DNA of 64,000 nt from Arabidopsis thaliana (Eukaryota > Streptophyta > Magnoliopsida > Brassicales > Brassicaceae). The stretch is taken from positions 10,292,001 to 10,356,000 of the forward strand of contig NC_003076.8 in the NCBI RefSeq assembly GCF_000001735.4, written 5' to 3'. This document shows, piece after piece, positions 10,450-21,612 of the stretch. The position numbers and the translations under genes are program-made. Position 1 is the stretch's first letter. Each line of letters begins with the position of its first letter. Under the pieces are notes generated by a model. The model was not told the DNA's origin and ran no database searches. It worked only from the letters and a program-made list of their open reading frames with translations.

Positions 10450-13160
10450 TTGTCATCAGTGTTTTCTCAGCTTGTCAAAATATATCTCAACTATCATGAA
10501 CAGCGTGAAGCATTGTTTTCTGGAAAAGCTGCATCTGTACCTCCTGTGAAATATGAAGAACAGGGTATTGTGGTATTTGCTCGAATCCCATTTTCACTGT
10601 CTATCTGGATTCTGTTGGAAACGTGGCGAAAGTAGAGGTTGATGAAGACGAGGTCTTGAGTAGAAGAAGATCAGGTCTTGATGATTTGGAATCAGTGAGT
10701 TCTAAGCTTGTATATGCGAAGAAATTAGCTGAACAAATGGAGAATGGGGAATATGTGACCCATAAGGATACTTCTCTTCTCAAGTTCGTTTCTTCTTCTT
10801 CTTCTTCTTCAGAGGAAGAGTTTCGTTTCGTTAGCTCAATCCAAAACGCAATTCTTCGTCTTGACTTAATTCCAAAGTTGCCGGCGATTGGAAGAGCTGT
10901 TTTGTTTGGTTACATTGGACTCTGGTTGCTGAAGAGGTGCTTGTGTATAGGAAGAGTAATGAGGTTGAGTGTACAGAGTTGGAGAAGGAGATGATGAGGA
11001 GAAAGATGAAAGCTTGGGAGGAAAGGGATATGTCGGAGAAAGGTACCGTGGAAGTTTTGCACAAGGAGGGCTTGGAAAAGCCATTGATGTCATTTGAGAA
11101 GCCTAAGTTTGATCGGAATGAACTTATGAGTAGCATATCTAAAGTTAAGGGTTCAGAGAAGAAACTGGAACTCGTGAATTCTTCTCATGTTGAGCTGGAC
11201 TTTGATGATAAGATCCATGAAATCAAAGTAATGGCTAGGCGAGCACGGGAGATAGAAGCTGGCATAGAACTTAATGAAAAGGAGAAGCGCGATGTGAACA
11301 AAGAAACAGGCGACAGTGATGAAGATATAAGCATTCAGTCACAGAAGAGTCTTCCACATGACGGTTTGACACACAGTGAAGGTGATGATGATAAAGATGA
11401 ACGCTTGGGAACTTCGACTGACAGTGAGAACACTGAACTTTCTGCTTTTGCTGTTCCGATGTTGAATGGGGCTATGGTAGATTCAGGTTTTCCGAATCAT
11501 GAAATGGCAGCATCTGACAAAAAAAAGGTGAGTAATGTGGTACCACTAGTTCCTACAGACGGAGTCATCCAAGCTTCTGATGTCACTAAGGATCAGTTAA
11601 GTATGATGAAGAATAGCACTGGTCGAAAGTCACGGGTCATACGGTCTGTAAAAGAGGCTAAAGAGTTCCTTTCAAGAAGAAGTGGTGAGAAAGAGCTTAC
11701 TCAGGAACTTTCTCAGATGGCCCAAGACAGTGATGAAATCTTCCCAAAACAGAGCGACGAAGAGCGTGGTGTAGCTAGAAAACACAAATTGGTTGACAAA
11801 AATAAAATCCTTGGTGCAGCTGTCAATTGAACCTTGAAATCTGCACTTGAGTCTACTTCTTCTGAACCGTTGGGGAAGGATGTTGATTCTCAACCCCAAA
11901 AGAATGACTACCAAAAACTCTCAGAAACTGGGACTGCAGTTAAGGGATCGAGTTCAAATAAAAGAGAAGAGCTCAAATCAGCCAAAAGCTCTTCTGGTGG
12001 TACTGAACATATAGAGAAGGAAGAACCATCAGGAAAGGAGAATTGGATAGAGAAAACTACCATGAATTTGAGCCTGTTGTTGAAAAACTGAGAGCAGGAT
12101 TTAGGGATAATTATATGGCTGCAAGAGAGAGAGAGAAACTCAGGAGCCTGGTACGATTGCTGATATTGCAGAACTTTACCGTAGTGAATATAATGATGAG
12201 CTTGAGTGGATGAAGGACGAAAAGCTAAGAGACATTGTCTTCTGTGTTCGAGATAATGAGCTGGCTGGTAGGGATCCATCTCACCTGATTGATGCTGAAG
12301 ATAAAGCTATATTTTTGCAAAGCTTGGAGAAGAAAGTTGAGAAAGAAAATGAGAAACTGTCTCATCTGCATCAGTGAATTCATTCAAACGTTGAAAACCT
12401 GGACTACAGAGTAGGTAATCTTCTCTACAACTTTGATTGAGACTAAGTTTGCTCAATATCTTACGTACACAAATGATGCATTAATCAGCTTGTCAAAATA
12501 TATCTCAACTATCTCCCTTCCTCTTATTATTCAGATGGCGTCAGTGTGTATGATCCACTAGAAAAGATCATACCGAGATGGAAAGGGCCTTCGCTTGATA
12601 AGAACCCCGAGTTTCTCAATAACTATCATGAACAGCGTGAAGCACTGTTTTCTGGAAAAGCTGCATCTGTATCTCCTGTGAAATATGAAGAACAGAGCTC
12701 TCATCAGGAATTATCAGAGTCTGCTTCCTCTGAGAACACTCTCACCCCTTCATCAGAAATTACCTCAAGCCAGCCAAAGATTGTTGTAGAAGGAAGTGAT
12801 GGATCTGTTAGACCTGGTAAAAAATCAGGAAAGGAGTACTGGCAGCACACGAAGAAGTGGTCACGTGGGTTCCTTGAGTTGTACAATGCAGAGACTGATC
12901 CAGAAGTGAAAGCTGTTATGAGAGACATGGGAAAAGACTTAGACCGATGGATTACAGAAGACGAAATCAAAGACGCAGCTGATATAATGGAAAAGCTGCC
13001 AGAGAGGAACAAGAAGTTCATGGAAAAGAAACTCAACAAACTCAAGAGAGAGATGGAGTTGTTTGGTCCGCAAGCTGTTGTCAGCTAATACCGCGAGTAT
13101 GGAGAAGATAAGGAAGACGATTATCTATGGTGGTTGGACATTTTATTACTAAAAAGCTCA
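10450..13160 (+). pseudogene. EMB1703-like pseudogene, main body (arm A)
   Basis: This is the longest run of the EMB1703-like gene. It encodes a hydrophobic segment (LPAIGRAVLFGYIGLWLLK), then a long acidic, lysine-rich region and a C-terminal region with EYWQHTKKWSRGFLELYNAE. The family is described as chloroplast-located and essential for embryo development, with no known enzyme activity. Breaks seen are a one-base deletion near 10935 that splits the frame into 10623-10994 and 10937-11830, TGA at 11828-11830, a frameshift near 12057, TGA at 12374-12376 and TAA at 13086-13088. After WWLDI near 13140 the sequence no longer resembles the family. An intron is still visible (donor near 12413; acceptor TTATTATTCAG before 12535). 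All but the first lesion are shared with arm B. Confidence 0.65.
10937..11830 (+). CDS. 297-codon ORF within the EMB1703-like pseudogene (arm A)
   Basis: This open frame corresponds to residues 107-403 of the intact 403-aa frame in arm B. It starts at an internal ATG only because a one-base deletion near 10935 disconnects it from the upstream exon. It is acidic, with motifs such as VMARRAREIEAGIELNEKEK and SVKEAKEFLSRRSGEKEL. There is no evidence that it is translated on its own. It could be annotated as a hypothetical protein, but it is better read as part of a decaying gene. Confidence 0.4.
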   Translation: MLVYRKSNEVECTELEKEMMRRKMKAWEERDMSEKGTVEVLHKEGLEKPLMSFEKPKFDRNELMSSISKVKGSEKKLELVNSSHVELDFDDKIHEIKVMARRAREIEAGIELNEKEKRDVNKETGDSDEDISIQSQKSLPHDGLTHSEGDDDKDERLGTSTDSENTELSAFAVPMLNGAMVDSGFPNHEMAASDKKKVSNVVPLVPTDGVIQASDVTKDQLSMMKNSTGRKSRVIRSVKEAKEFLSRRSGEKELTQELSQMAQDSDEIFPKQSDEERGVARKHKLVDKNKILGAAVN

Positions 13161-13289
13161 GTTCGAGCAGGCACTTATGCAAGAGATGCTGACTGTTTGT
13201 TTTTAACCGAAAAGAGCTTATTGGTAAGAGATGTTTCTTGTGGATAATATAACTCTTCTTTGTGGGTAAAAATTGGTTTGTTATGTAAA

Positions 13290-13722
13290 CTAGTAACTTG
13301 AATATTGTTTTATCTCAGATGTTATCAGTGCTGTTTAAAGTGTATGGGGCTATGGTAGATTCTGGTTTTCCGGAGCATGAAATCGCAGCATCCGACAAAG
13401 AAAAGGTGAGTAATTTGGTACCACTAGTTCCTACACACGGAATCATCCAATCTTCTGAAGCAGAGTATTGTGGTATTTGTTCAAATCCCATTTTCACTGT
13501 CTATCTGGATTCTGTTGGAAATGTGGCGAAAGTAGAGGTTGATGAAGACGAGGTCTTGAGTAGAAGATCAGGTCTTGATGATTTGGAATTAGTGAGTTCT
13601 AGGCTGCAGAAGGTTTTGGAAGATCAGGTACGATGGAAGTTTTGCAGAAGGAGGGTTTGGAAAATCCATTGGTTTCGTATGACCGGAAAGATTGATCTGT
13701 TACTGACTTACTGCTGATGATG
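13290..13722 (+). pseudogene. Third, shuffled EMB1703-like fragment (arm A)
   Basis: This piece joins sequences that are far apart in the main body. GAMVDSGFPEHEIAASDKEK equals the region near 11470. SNPIFTVYLDSVGNVAKVEV equals the region near 10590. The bases after 13620 equal the region near 11041-11110 in a shifted frame. A 139-aa open frame (13298-13717) crosses all three joints. The order is scrambled relative to the main body, so this is a rearranged partial copy rather than a simple tandem duplication. Confidence 0.65.
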
Positions 13723-13724
13723 TT

Positions 13725-14550
13725 TCCGGATCAGCTACTACTTCATATCTGTTACTGCTGATGTTTCGGAAGATTGATCTGGAGGTTATATCCCACAGGC
13801 TTATTAAGGGACCAAGGCATCATATTTCTATACGATCTTTTTCTGAAACTTATGGTCATTTACAGGACCATGCATGGGTCAGACAAGGATTGATGTATCC
13901 ATTTACGGAATTTATGGGCAAGTAAGTACATGAGACGCTCATATTTACTGTATTCTTTCATATTTGTCTGTTTGTGTCTGTTCCTTAGCCTTTCATAACT
14001 TCAGATTTCAGGATCAGACAAACTTGTACAATTACAAGCCAAATTTAAGAATGCACTTGAGGAAGCAGTTTTAGCAGAAAATGGGGTCGAGAATAATTGT
14101 AGAGATGCTGAAATCAGCTGCCCAGATTCCTCTGCGCCTTAATCCGACCAGGACTATGGACCTGCTTCTAGATTTCAGGCACGTTTTCTTGACAGTTGAC
14201 ACATATTCCTTTTCGTTTTTTTTTTGGTTAGATGTTCAAGTTTGCTCTTCTAATTGGTTTGGGAAGACAAAAAGTAAATAAATTGACAGTTCTATAAGCA
14301 TCCTGTATAATTCATAATCAGTTCGGTAAGCATCCTGTAGCATCTACGTCTGGTGATATACTTTCTGTTCTAAGTCATGAAGGCATTTATACATACTACA
14401 TAGGCGTGGACGTACAGTTTGTATCTGACTCTTTTACAGTTATTGGGAATACACACCCTAAACGATTTGCTTATTTAATTACTGTGTAGGGTTCATGTCA
14501 TGAGGACATAAGGACATGCGACGCTTGTGGCTCAGGTTGTGTGATGTCAA
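13725..14550 (+). pseudogene. ATX3-like (trithorax SET-domain family) fragment 1, arm A
   Basis: Exon-like pieces read IDLEVISHRLIKGPRH, then GHLQDHAWVRQGLMYPFTEF (to about 13920, followed by GTAAGT). After an intron come KNALEEAVLAENG and SDQDYGPASRFQ (14040-14178), then GSCHEDIRTCDACGS (14492-14537). The order and content match the region between the FYR-like and PHD modules of Arabidopsis TRITHORAX-LIKE 3/4/5 histone methyltransferases. The assignment is from memory of the family. A stop (TAA) replaces the codons for TE before SDQDYG. No SET domain is present, so no methyltransferase can be made. Confidence 0.65.
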
Positions 14551-14551
14551 C

Positions 14552-16142
14552 AGGTTAGATAATGAGGGAAAAGGAACCTGGTGATGGAAAGGGTTATCCA
14601 TTTGTAACATTCAGATGTAAGGACTTAGCTGCTGAAGCAATTGATAATCTAAATAACACTGTATTCAGAGTAAGTTCTTTGACCTGATTCTTAATAGTTA
14701 CCTAGAATTTTGATGGATTGGTGTTTCCGAATATTTCTGGCTCTTATTTGTTTGTTTACTTATTGTTATTCAATAGGGTAAAAGGATAAAATGTTCGACT
14801 ACCTAAGCAAAGCATCGTCTCTTTCTTGGTAATGTCCCTAGAAATTGGATGGAGTCAGACATTAAGAAAGCAGCAAATAGAATTGGTCCAGTCGTTCAAA
14901 TTGTCGAACTCCTAAAGGTTTGTCTCCTGCAACTTGGATAAGTTTCAGCCTATAGTGTATATCTAGTTAGTTCTGTAACTTTCATCTCAACTTCACGTAT
15001 AATTGTAACTTACAAAAGTGAATTTTCTGTAGAAATTAATACATTTCTTGATCAGTTTTTCTATTTGGTTTTGTTAAAATCACAGGAACCACAAAATATG
15101 GGCCGGAATCGTGGATTTACTTTCATCGAGTATTACAACCATGTATGTGCTGAATACTCAAAACAAAAATGTCAAATCCGAGTTTCAAGCTTGATGATAA
15201 TGCCCCAACTGTAAGCTGGGCTGAATCAAGGAGTGGAGGAGAAGGAGACTTTTCTGCCTCTCAGGTTTACTTCTTTAGAATCTATCTTACAAATAAATTA
15301 TAGTAGCAGCAACAGTAACCTTACCAACAAAATGTCACTACCAAGAAATTATTATCATAGAGACGTGTTCTGCAAATATTCTTCTTTCTAAACAATGAAA
15401 AGCTGTGTGGAATGATTGCAGGTCAAGGCATTGTACATCAAGAATTTACCTAGAGATATAACACAAGAACGTCTAAAGGCATTACTTGAACATCACGGGA
15501 AAATACTGAAAGTGGTGATCCCACCAGCAAAACCAGGAAAGGAAGACAGTAGATACGGATTTGTGCACTACGCAGAGAGGACAAGCGTAATGCGAGCTTT
15601 GAAAAACACTGAAAGATATGAGATTGATGGTATGTTCCATTCCGAAATCACAATTGCAACCAAACTATCCTCCTCTTCTTAGTTATGGCATGGCTCTTAG
15701 TCCCTTGGTGCTCTTGGTGGATTTGGAGCTTCTGCCTATTCACAAGTGAGATTTCTACTACTTATCAATCAAATCATTATCTCTTGAGAAAAACGTTAAA
15801 AAAAATTGAGTATAATTTTGTGGGAATTATGTAGCCATTAATGCATGCGGGAGGTCACGCAGCTGGTGGAATGTCGATGATGCCAATCATGTTACCTGAT
15901 GGAAGGATCCGATACGTCTTGTAAGTTCTTATCTATACTCCATATACTGATCTCATGTGTTTGCTATAAGACACGTTTACTGATCTGATGTGTTGAAATG
16001 TAATAGGCAACAGCCTGGACTAGCAGCGATGCCACAACCACCACCGAGGCCTTCTCCACCGTATAGGGGATGCAGCGGTTCGAGCAGCAGCAAACAAAGT
16101 AGCGACAACGGTAGAGGACGAAGCTGTTACAATCCTTATTAG
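14552..16142 (+). pseudogene. LIF2-like hnRNP (RRM protein) pseudogene, arm A
   Basis: Exons in order: the end of RRM1 (IMREKEPGDGKGYPFVTF), RRM2 (HRLFLGNVPRNWMESDIKKA, then NMGRNRGFTFIEYYNH), RRM3 (15416-15682 frame, ALYIKNLPRDITQERLKALL, RYGFVHYAERTSVM) and a glycine/proline-rich C-terminus ending NPY* at 16140-16142. Introns are kept, so this is not a processed copy. Lesions are a TAA just before RRM2, a one-base deletion after YSKQK that shifts the frame (near 15166), and a deletion that fuses the start of the intron after YEIDG to a downstream exon (QLQPNYPPLLSYGM). The first RRM half is missing. Intact relatives (LIF2 and At3g52660, from memory) bind RNA in the nucleus. Confidence 0.75.
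15416..15682 (+). CDS. 88-codon RRM ORF within the LIF2-like pseudogene (arm A)
   Basis: A nearly complete RRM domain with RNP2-like ALYIKNL and RNP1-like RYGFVHYA. The frame ends in intron-derived codons and a stop after the real exon end at about 15631. The ATG precedes the genuine acceptor junction (TTGCAG before GTCAAG), so the start is incidental. It differs from arm B by leucine instead of phenylalanine in ALLEHHG. Confidence 0.4.
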   Translation: MQVKALYIKNLPRDITQERLKALLEHHGKILKVVIPPAKPGKEDSRYGFVHYAERTSVMRALKNTERYEIDGMFHSEITIATKLSSSS

Positions 16143-16306
16143 TAATTTCATAAATTATGTCTTCTTTATTTGGAAAAACACCCCAACCAAGTCACGGAAA
16201 ATAAAAAGTCAATTTTAACCATTGTGTTTTCGTTTTTGTGTCATTTGTTTTAAATTGAATCCAATTTTTTCACACATGTCTCTTTGTTTCTGGTTCCTTA
16301 GTAGCC

Positions 16307-16712
16307 TGATAAGGTCTGACCCTATCGAAGACAAGAAAAAGACTAAGACTGATAAAATAACAAGACAATAGGAAATGCACCTTGAACGGCGGAGAGTGTA
16401 GATGAGAGAGAGAATTTCAAGATTAATGTTGTTGATTGTTTATTTGATAACAAAACCCTAAAAGGGAAGGTTCCTTAAATAGCATCTACTGAGACTCAAT
16501 ACAAAACGCAACATTTCGATAACCCAAAAGTAAAACGACACAGTTGGCGAGCTGGCGAGCTGTCTTTCTGTGCCGAGCTGGCGAGCTGTCTTTCTGTGCC
16601 TTAGCCACTTTTAAATAGAAGCTTCCTCAGGAACTTCTTACGAGCTCTGCCTTTCCTTCCATTTGATCTCGCCCTTCTTCTCACACCAGCCAACGTCACT
16701 CGTAACCTATCA
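16307..16712 (-). repeat. Gypsy 3' LTR
   Basis: 406 bp, 3' end of the minus-strand element. It differs from the other LTR at 16418, 16579, 16639 and 16700. The chromodomain-like coding frame runs into it to 16601. It contains two tandem 26-bp units (16549-16574 and 16575-16600) starting GAGCTGGCGAGCTG, and AAACCCTA, a telo-box-like motif. Confidence 0.95.
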
Positions 16713-17089
16713 ATGCTCCCGCGCAGAAGACTGACCTTGTCCTCAAGGTCGAAGTCCGGGTACTGCTGCACCAAAGTGAGGAGCGGCTCCCAAGTTGATT
16801 CCAAGGTTGATAATCCAGACCACTGTACCAGCACCTTTGGTCCTGAATTTGTGTTGCTCTGTCGGATATCTAGCAGCTTCTCAGGTCCTGTGTTCCATTC
16901 CAGTGTGGGTGATAGTATCTTGGGAAGTTCCTGCGGGGTGAATGACGGAGGTACAGCCCTTTTCAGTTGAGATACATGGAACACCGGGTGAATTGTGCTG
17001 TGTTCGGGTAGTTGGAGCTTGTAAGCGACCTGACCTATGCGTTGCAGCACTTTAAAATGGACCGAAGTAGCGCTGGGACAGCTTTTCAT
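16601..17089 (-). CDS. Gypsy pol C-terminal part: integrase tail and chromodomain-like region
   Basis: The meaningful part begins at about 17052 with [16 protein letters not shown], the conserved region after the integrase core. It continues to FHVSQLK and a chromodomain-like [17 protein letters not shown]. In chromoviruses this tail helps target integration to chromatin. It is separated from the integrase frame by one extra T in a TTT-AAA stretch near 17053, so no continuous polyprotein is possible. The last 37 codons lie inside the 3' LTR and are basic. Confidence 0.85.
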   Translation of the reverse strand: MKSCPSATSVHFKVLQRIGQVAYKLQLPEHSTIHPVFHVSQLKRAVPPSFTPQELPKILSPTLEWNTGPEKLLDIRQSNTNSGPKVLVQWSGLSTLESTWEPLLTLVQQYPDFDLEDKVSLLRGSIDRLRVTLAGVRRRARSNGRKGRARKKFLRKLLFKSG

Positions 17090-18338
17090 TCTTCCTATGA
17101 GCCACAGAACTTTGCCTATAAGGACGCAGCTTCAAGTAAACCCATTCATCAATTTCAAACGCTACATCACGTCGACTTTTATCAGCAGCCTTTTTCATTT
17201 GAGCTTGAGCTATCTCCAAGTTCTCTCTTAATTCAACCAGCATTCCATCCCTATCCTTAAGTAACTCCTCTACATTCGCATTATTGGTTGGAATATCGCC
17301 ATACCTGAGCAGAACTGGTGGTTCTCTGCCATAGACTGCTTGAAAGGGAGTGGTTTTGGTGGCTGAATGGTACGAGGTGTTGTACCAGTATTCTGCCCAA
17401 GGTAACCACTGAAACCACGATGTAGGCCTCCTCCCTGCAAAGCATCGCAAATAAGACTCAAGACATCTGTTAACAACCTCGGTCTGCCCATCAGTTTGTG
17501 GGTGATAGGCTGTACTCTTCTGTATCCCCGTGCCCTGCAGCTTAAACAACTCAGACCAGAATCCGCTCAGGAAAATCCTGTCCCTGTCCGAAACCAGTGT
17601 GTTTGGGAAGCCATGTAGCTTGACTACATCTCTTATGAAGGCCTCAGCTACAGTCTTGGCAGTGAATGGATGTTTAAGTGGAATGAAATGACTGTACTTA
17701 CTTAATCTATCCACCACTACCAATATACAGTTAAACCTGTTAGAGCTTGGCAACCCTTCTACAAAGTCCAAGCTGACATCACTCCAAATCTGTTGTGGAA
17801 TAGGGAGAGGTGATAGTAAACCGGCTGGAGAGAGGGTAGAGTATTTATTCTCTTGACAGATTTGGCATCCCTTGATGTAGTTAACCACGTCTTTCCGCAA
17901 CCCTCTCCAGTATACTTCGCTTGTGAGTCGTTTGAATGTCTTAAGGGCACCTTCATGACCTCCAATAGGACTGGTGTGGAACTTCTCTAGCATCTTTGGA
18001 ATGAAGGGAGATCCTACAGGAATTACCAAACAGCCTTTTCTGTAAATCAAGCCATCTGCCACAGTGAAGTCAGAATCATGGTGGTCCCCTTGTGCCCAAT
18101 TCTTAAGTATCTGGCTCAACTCATGATCCTGCTGAATTTCTGCCTTTAGTGCAGTCAAGTCGATAGTAGGAGGACCAGTTATAGTGAGCTGTGAGAGAGC
18201 CTCAGTTGGAGGTCTCCTTGAGAGTGCATCAGCTACCTTATTGTCAACTCCTGGTTTATATTCGATCCTATACTTCAGTCCACTCAACTTAGACGCCCAT
18301 CTCTGCTGTATTGTGGACACCGACTTCTGTTCCAACAA
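17052..18338 (-). CDS. Gypsy pol: end of RNase H and integrase
   Basis: The frame starts with the end of RNase H and the spacer [12 protein letters not shown]. The integrase zinc domain follows ([21 protein letters not shown]). The catalytic core has the D-D-E triad visible in [19 protein letters not shown] and [13 protein letters not shown]. It ends prematurely at TAA just after RYFGPF because of the extra base near 17053. Upstream it is cut from reverse transcriptase by a one-base deletion near 18350. The integrase would insert the cDNA copy into the genome. Confidence 0.92.
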   Translation of the reverse strand: MLEQKSVSTIQQRWASKLSGLKYRIEYKPGVDNKVADALSRRPPTEALSQLTITGPPTIDLTALKAEIQQDHELSQILKNWAQGDHHDSDFTVADGLIYRKGCLVIPVGSPFIPKMLEKFHTSPIGGHEGALKTFKRLTSEVYWRGLRKDVVNYIKGCQICQENKYSTLSPAGLLSPLPIPQQIWSDVSLDFVEGLPSSNRFNCILVVVDRLSKYSHFIPLKHPFTAKTVAEAFIRDVVKLHGFPNTLVSDRDRIFLSGFWSELFKLQGTGIQKSTAYHPQTDGQTEVVNRCLESYLRCFAGRRPTSWFQWLPWAEYWYNTSYHSATKTTPFQAVYGREPPVLLRYGDIPTNNANVEELLKDRDGMLVELRENLEIAQAQMKKAADKSRRDVAFEIDEWVYLKLRPYRQSSVAHRKNEKLSQRYFGPF

Positions 18339-20152
18339 ATGTCTGAGGCTGCGTGATCTGTCTTGATAATGAATTCTTTACTTGATAGGTAATGCTTCCA
18401 CTTTGTGACAGCTTTCACTATGGCTAACAGTTCACGTTCATAAACTGACCTTATTCTGCCTTGACTGGAGAAGGCTTGGCTGAGAAATGCAATAGGCCTC
18501 TTATTCTGTGACAGTACTGCTCCAATCCCCATCCCTGATGCATCCGTTTCCACAGTAAACTCCTGCTGGAAATCCGGTAACACTAGCACAGGTAGTGCTG
18601 AAACAGCTGCTTTGAGAGCCTGAAATGCAGAAGTAGCTGCCTCATTCCAATCAAAACTGTTCTTTTTTAACTGATCTGTGAGTGGTCTGGCTATTTGGCC
18701 GTAATTCTTGACAAATCGGCGATAGTAGCCAGTGAGTCCTAGGAAGCCTCTTAACTCAGTCACAGATTTAGGTAAAGGCCATTGGAGCATTGCTTCCACC
18801 TTTTCTGGATCTGCTGCGACTCCTTGCTCAGAGATAATGTGTCCCAAATATGAGATCCTAGTGCTTCCAAATGTGCACTTTTTAAAATTGGCATAGAACT
18901 GATGAAGATGCAGTAGCTGTAAGACGGTTTCCAAATGCTTCAAATGTGTCTTCATATCATGACTATAAACTAGTATATCATCGAAGAAAACCAAGACGAA
19001 CTTTCGCAAGTATGGCCTGAATAGGTCATTCATGACGCTTTGAAAGGTGGAGGGGTCGTTGGTCAAGCCAAATGGCATTACCAAAAATTCATAATGGCCC
19101 TCATGTGTCTTGAAGGCAGTCTTCTCCACATCACTTAGTTTCATCCTTATCTGGAAATAGGCTGATTTAAGATCCAACTTTGAAAACACTGTGGCTCCTT
19201 TCAGTTCATCCAATAGCTCTTCTATAACAGGAATCGGATACCTATCGGGTATTGTAGCTTCATTCAATGCTCTATAATCAACGCAGAAGTGCCATCCTCC
19301 ATCTTTCTTTTTCACTAGGAGAACTGGACTTGAATATGGACTCACGCTAGGTCTTATAATCTGAGCATTCAACATTTCACGCACAAGCTTCTCTATCTCA
19401 TTCTTTTGAGCAAAAGAATACATGTATGGTCGGAGATTGACTGGTGAAGACCCTTCTTGTAAGGTAATGGCGTGTTCTCTGTTGCGAACTGGTGGCAGTA
19501 GCTGTGGAGTTTGAAAAACCCCTTGGTACTGATCCAAAAGCCTCTGGATTGCAGGCTGCAAGGCTGTTTGCTCTTCCTGTTTCTTGCTTTCAAACAAAGA
19601 TGCTAGTTCCAAGAGATATGCAGTTCCAGTGTATTTGATAACTCTTTCCATAGACCTCATCGAAATTTGTCCTCTACATAGATCCGGGTCGCCGTATAAG
19701 GATACCCATGTGCGACCTATCTGCCAACTGATCCTCAAATCTCTCCAGTTGGCTCTTGTTTCTCCTAGTCCTGCCAACCAAGAAAATCCCAGAACCAAAT
19801 CCAAATCTCCCAAGTCAAATAAGTAGTAGTCTTCTACAAACTCAATTCCTTGGACCTCTAGTGGTATATCGACACACTTCCCACTACTTTTGATGATTCT
19901 GCCTCCACCAACTTTAACTCCAAAACTGCGAGTTTGAGTCACTAACCATCCTTTCTCTCTTACCAAAGCCTCACTAATGAAGTTGCAAGTTGCTCCTGAA
20001 TCAACCAATAACACCACTTTGGTGTTGCCAATGTATCCCCTCATTTTCATTGACTGCTCATGAGACTCATCATTCAAGGAGCTGAGTGTCATTACCTTGA
20101 AACCTTCTGCAGGTTCTGGATCCCCTTCTTCTTCTGTCAGTGGTTCATTCAA
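18284..20152 (-). CDS. Gypsy pol: protease, reverse transcriptase, RNase H
   Basis: The frame has an aspartic protease ([17 protein letters not shown]), a reverse transcriptase with the catalytic motif FFDDILVYS and upstream [20 protein letters not shown], then RNase H ([17 protein letters not shown]). It is in the same frame as gag and separated from it by one TAA, so the first ATG at 20152 is not the natural start. The last roughly 17 residues are out of frame after a one-base deletion near 18350. Confidence 0.93.
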   Translation of the reverse strand: MNEPLTEEEGDPEPAEGFKVMTLSSLNDESHEQSMKMRGYIGNTKVVLLVDSGATCNFISEALVREKGWLVTQTRSFGVKVGGGRIIKSSGKCVDIPLEVQGIEFVEDYYLFDLGDLDLVLGFSWLAGLGETRANWRDLRISWQIGRTWVSLYGDPDLCRGQISMRSMERVIKYTGTAYLLELASLFESKKQEEQTALQPAIQRLLDQYQGVFQTPQLLPPVRNREHAITLQEGSSPVNLRPYMYSFAQKNEIEKLVREMLNAQIIRPSVSPYSSPVLLVKKKDGGWHFCVDYRALNEATIPDRYPIPVIEELLDELKGATVFSKLDLKSAYFQIRMKLSDVEKTAFKTHEGHYEFLVMPFGLTNDPSTFQSVMNDLFRPYLRKFVLVFFDDILVYSHDMKTHLKHLETVLQLLHLHQFYANFKKCTFGSTRISYLGHIISEQGVAADPEKVEAMLQWPLPKSVTELRGFLGLTGYYRRFVKNYGQIARPLTDQLKKNSFDWNEAATSAFQALKAAVSALPVLVLPDFQQEFTVETDASGMGIGAVLSQNKRPIAFLSQAFSSQGRIRSVYERELLAIVKAVTKWKHYLSSKEFIIKTDHAASDICWNRSRCPQYSRDGRLS

Positions 20153-20212
20153 CTCTTCAATTAGAGGACTCTCCTCTTCAACCTCTTCTGTTATGGCTAG
20201 ACCCTTGAGCTT

Positions 20213-21586
20213 TTATGGTTTGCATTTATGGCCTTGAAACCATCTATCTCCACTGTAGCGGCACGGGTTTGAGTTCCTGGCTTCCCCACTGCCTGAAGCA
20301 CGAGTTGTATCCCTACTAGGAATGAAGGGTTGTCTCGTTGGAGCACGGTCTACCACTCTAGATCCTGTGGAGACCTGATTGTTGAATGGAGCTGTGTTGG
20401 TTCTAGCTTGATTTCGCACTTGGTAACTAACAGCATTCCGCTCTTGTGACTCAATGAGTTTAGCTATCTCAACAATATCTGCAAGATTCACTGGCCTACA
20501 GCGAACTACCTGGTCTCGAAGACTTCTTCTCAGTCCATTGAGGAATGCAGATTCCAATATGTCAGATGTGACATGGGGTAAGTCGACTGTGAGCTCTTCA
20601 AAACGTTCTCTGTATTCCTCCACGGTTCCTGTCTGTCTCACGTTGAAGAGATGATCCACAGCAGAACTGCCTCTGCTTGGTCGAAAACGTAACCTGAACT
20701 TTTCTTGAAATTCCCTCCAGGTATAGATTTGTTCTCTGTCCTTAGAGCAGCGCCACCATGTAACTGATGCTCCTGTTAAACAAGACACAGCCTTTTCCAG
20801 TTTTTCTTCCTCTGGGGTGCGATTGGATAAGAAGCACTGTTCTAGCCGGAACAACCAATCGTCGGCATTGCCTCCTTCATAAGCCGGATAATCCACAGTC
20901 CTAGGCGGGGCTGCTTCAAACCGAGGTTGATGTGGCGCAGATTGAGGCGGAAACGTCTGTGTTTGGAAGGTTGGAGTAGTCTGAAACCCCGTGGAAGGAT
21001 TAGATGGAAAACCTGAAGATGATGGAAGACCCGTGGAGGCATTCAGCTGAAACCCTGGTGGTTCTAATGGTGACGAGTGAAAGCGACGCGGTTCGAAGGG
21101 TGAAGCTGGAAGTCGAGGTATCTCTGAAGTCGACGCCTGGTATCGCGACTGGTCAAAGAGTAAGGGCCGAGGGTGTGTGTCCCGTTGATTTGTGCCGGAA
21201 AACAGAGTCTCTCTGTTCTGTACCTCCAAGTGTTGAGGATGAGAGGTGTAGACTGGTAACGCCGGAGCTGGAGAAGAAAAACGGACTCCTCTATTCGGTC
21301 CTTCCAGATGTTGTGGGTATGAAGCTTGTAAAGGCAGTGCCGGTGTCGGAGTGGAGAACCCTATCGGAGCTGCACTTCCCTCACGCGTAACCCCAAAGAT
21401 CTGATTTCTAAGGATCTGGGTTAGAGCCTCGCTGACATAAGTCATCTCTTTCTCCACTTTGTCTACTCGTGTGTCCAAATGTGGAGCTGGCGGAGGTTCC
21501 TCAGGTGGTGGTGTTGTTGTCGAGCCGAGTTCAGGTGACTCGACGGCGGTATCAGATGCGGTGGCTTTAGGTAACGGTGGAGCCAT
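20213..21586 (-). CDS. Gypsy gag (nucleocapsid-like) ORF
   Basis: 457 codons from an ATG only 27 bases inside the 5' LTR. The first half is proline- and serine-rich. The retrotransposon gag domain follows with YEGGNADDWLFRLEQCF and FQEKFRLRFRPS. The C-terminal zinc knuckle reads CRYSGDRWFQGHKC: the second cysteine of the C-C-H-C set is serine, so metal binding is doubtful. The frame ends at TAA (20213-20215), immediately before sequence that continues in frame into the protease region. Confidence 0.92.
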   Translation of the reverse strand: MAPPLPKATASDTAVESPELGSTTTPPPEEPPPAPHLDTRVDKVEKEMTYVSEALTQILRNQIFGVTREGSAAPIGFSTPTPALPLQASYPQHLEGPNRGVRFSSPAPALPVYTSHPQHLEVQNRETLFSGTNQRDTHPRPLLFDQSRYQASTSEIPRLPASPFEPRRFHSSPLEPPGFQLNASTGLPSSSGFPSNPSTGFQTTPTFQTQTFPPQSAPHQPRFEAAPPRTVDYPAYEGGNADDWLFRLEQCFLSNRTPEEEKLEKAVSCLTGASVTWWRCSKDREQIYTWREFQEKFRLRFRPSRGSSAVDHLFNVRQTGTVEEYRERFEELTVDLPHVTSDILESAFLNGLRRSLRDQVVRCRPVNLADIVEIAKLIESQERNAVSYQVRNQARTNTAPFNNQVSTGSRVVDRAPTRQPFIPSRDTTRASGSGEARNSNPCRYSGDRWFQGHKCKP

Positions 21587-21612
21587 CGGTCTCTACAATG
21601 AAGAAGCACCAA

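Noticed and set aside
13290..13722. 139-aa frame as a genuine new gene
   Set aside because: It is a patchwork of EMB1703-like segments, partly out of frame, with no intact domain; it is open in both arms only because they are recent copies.
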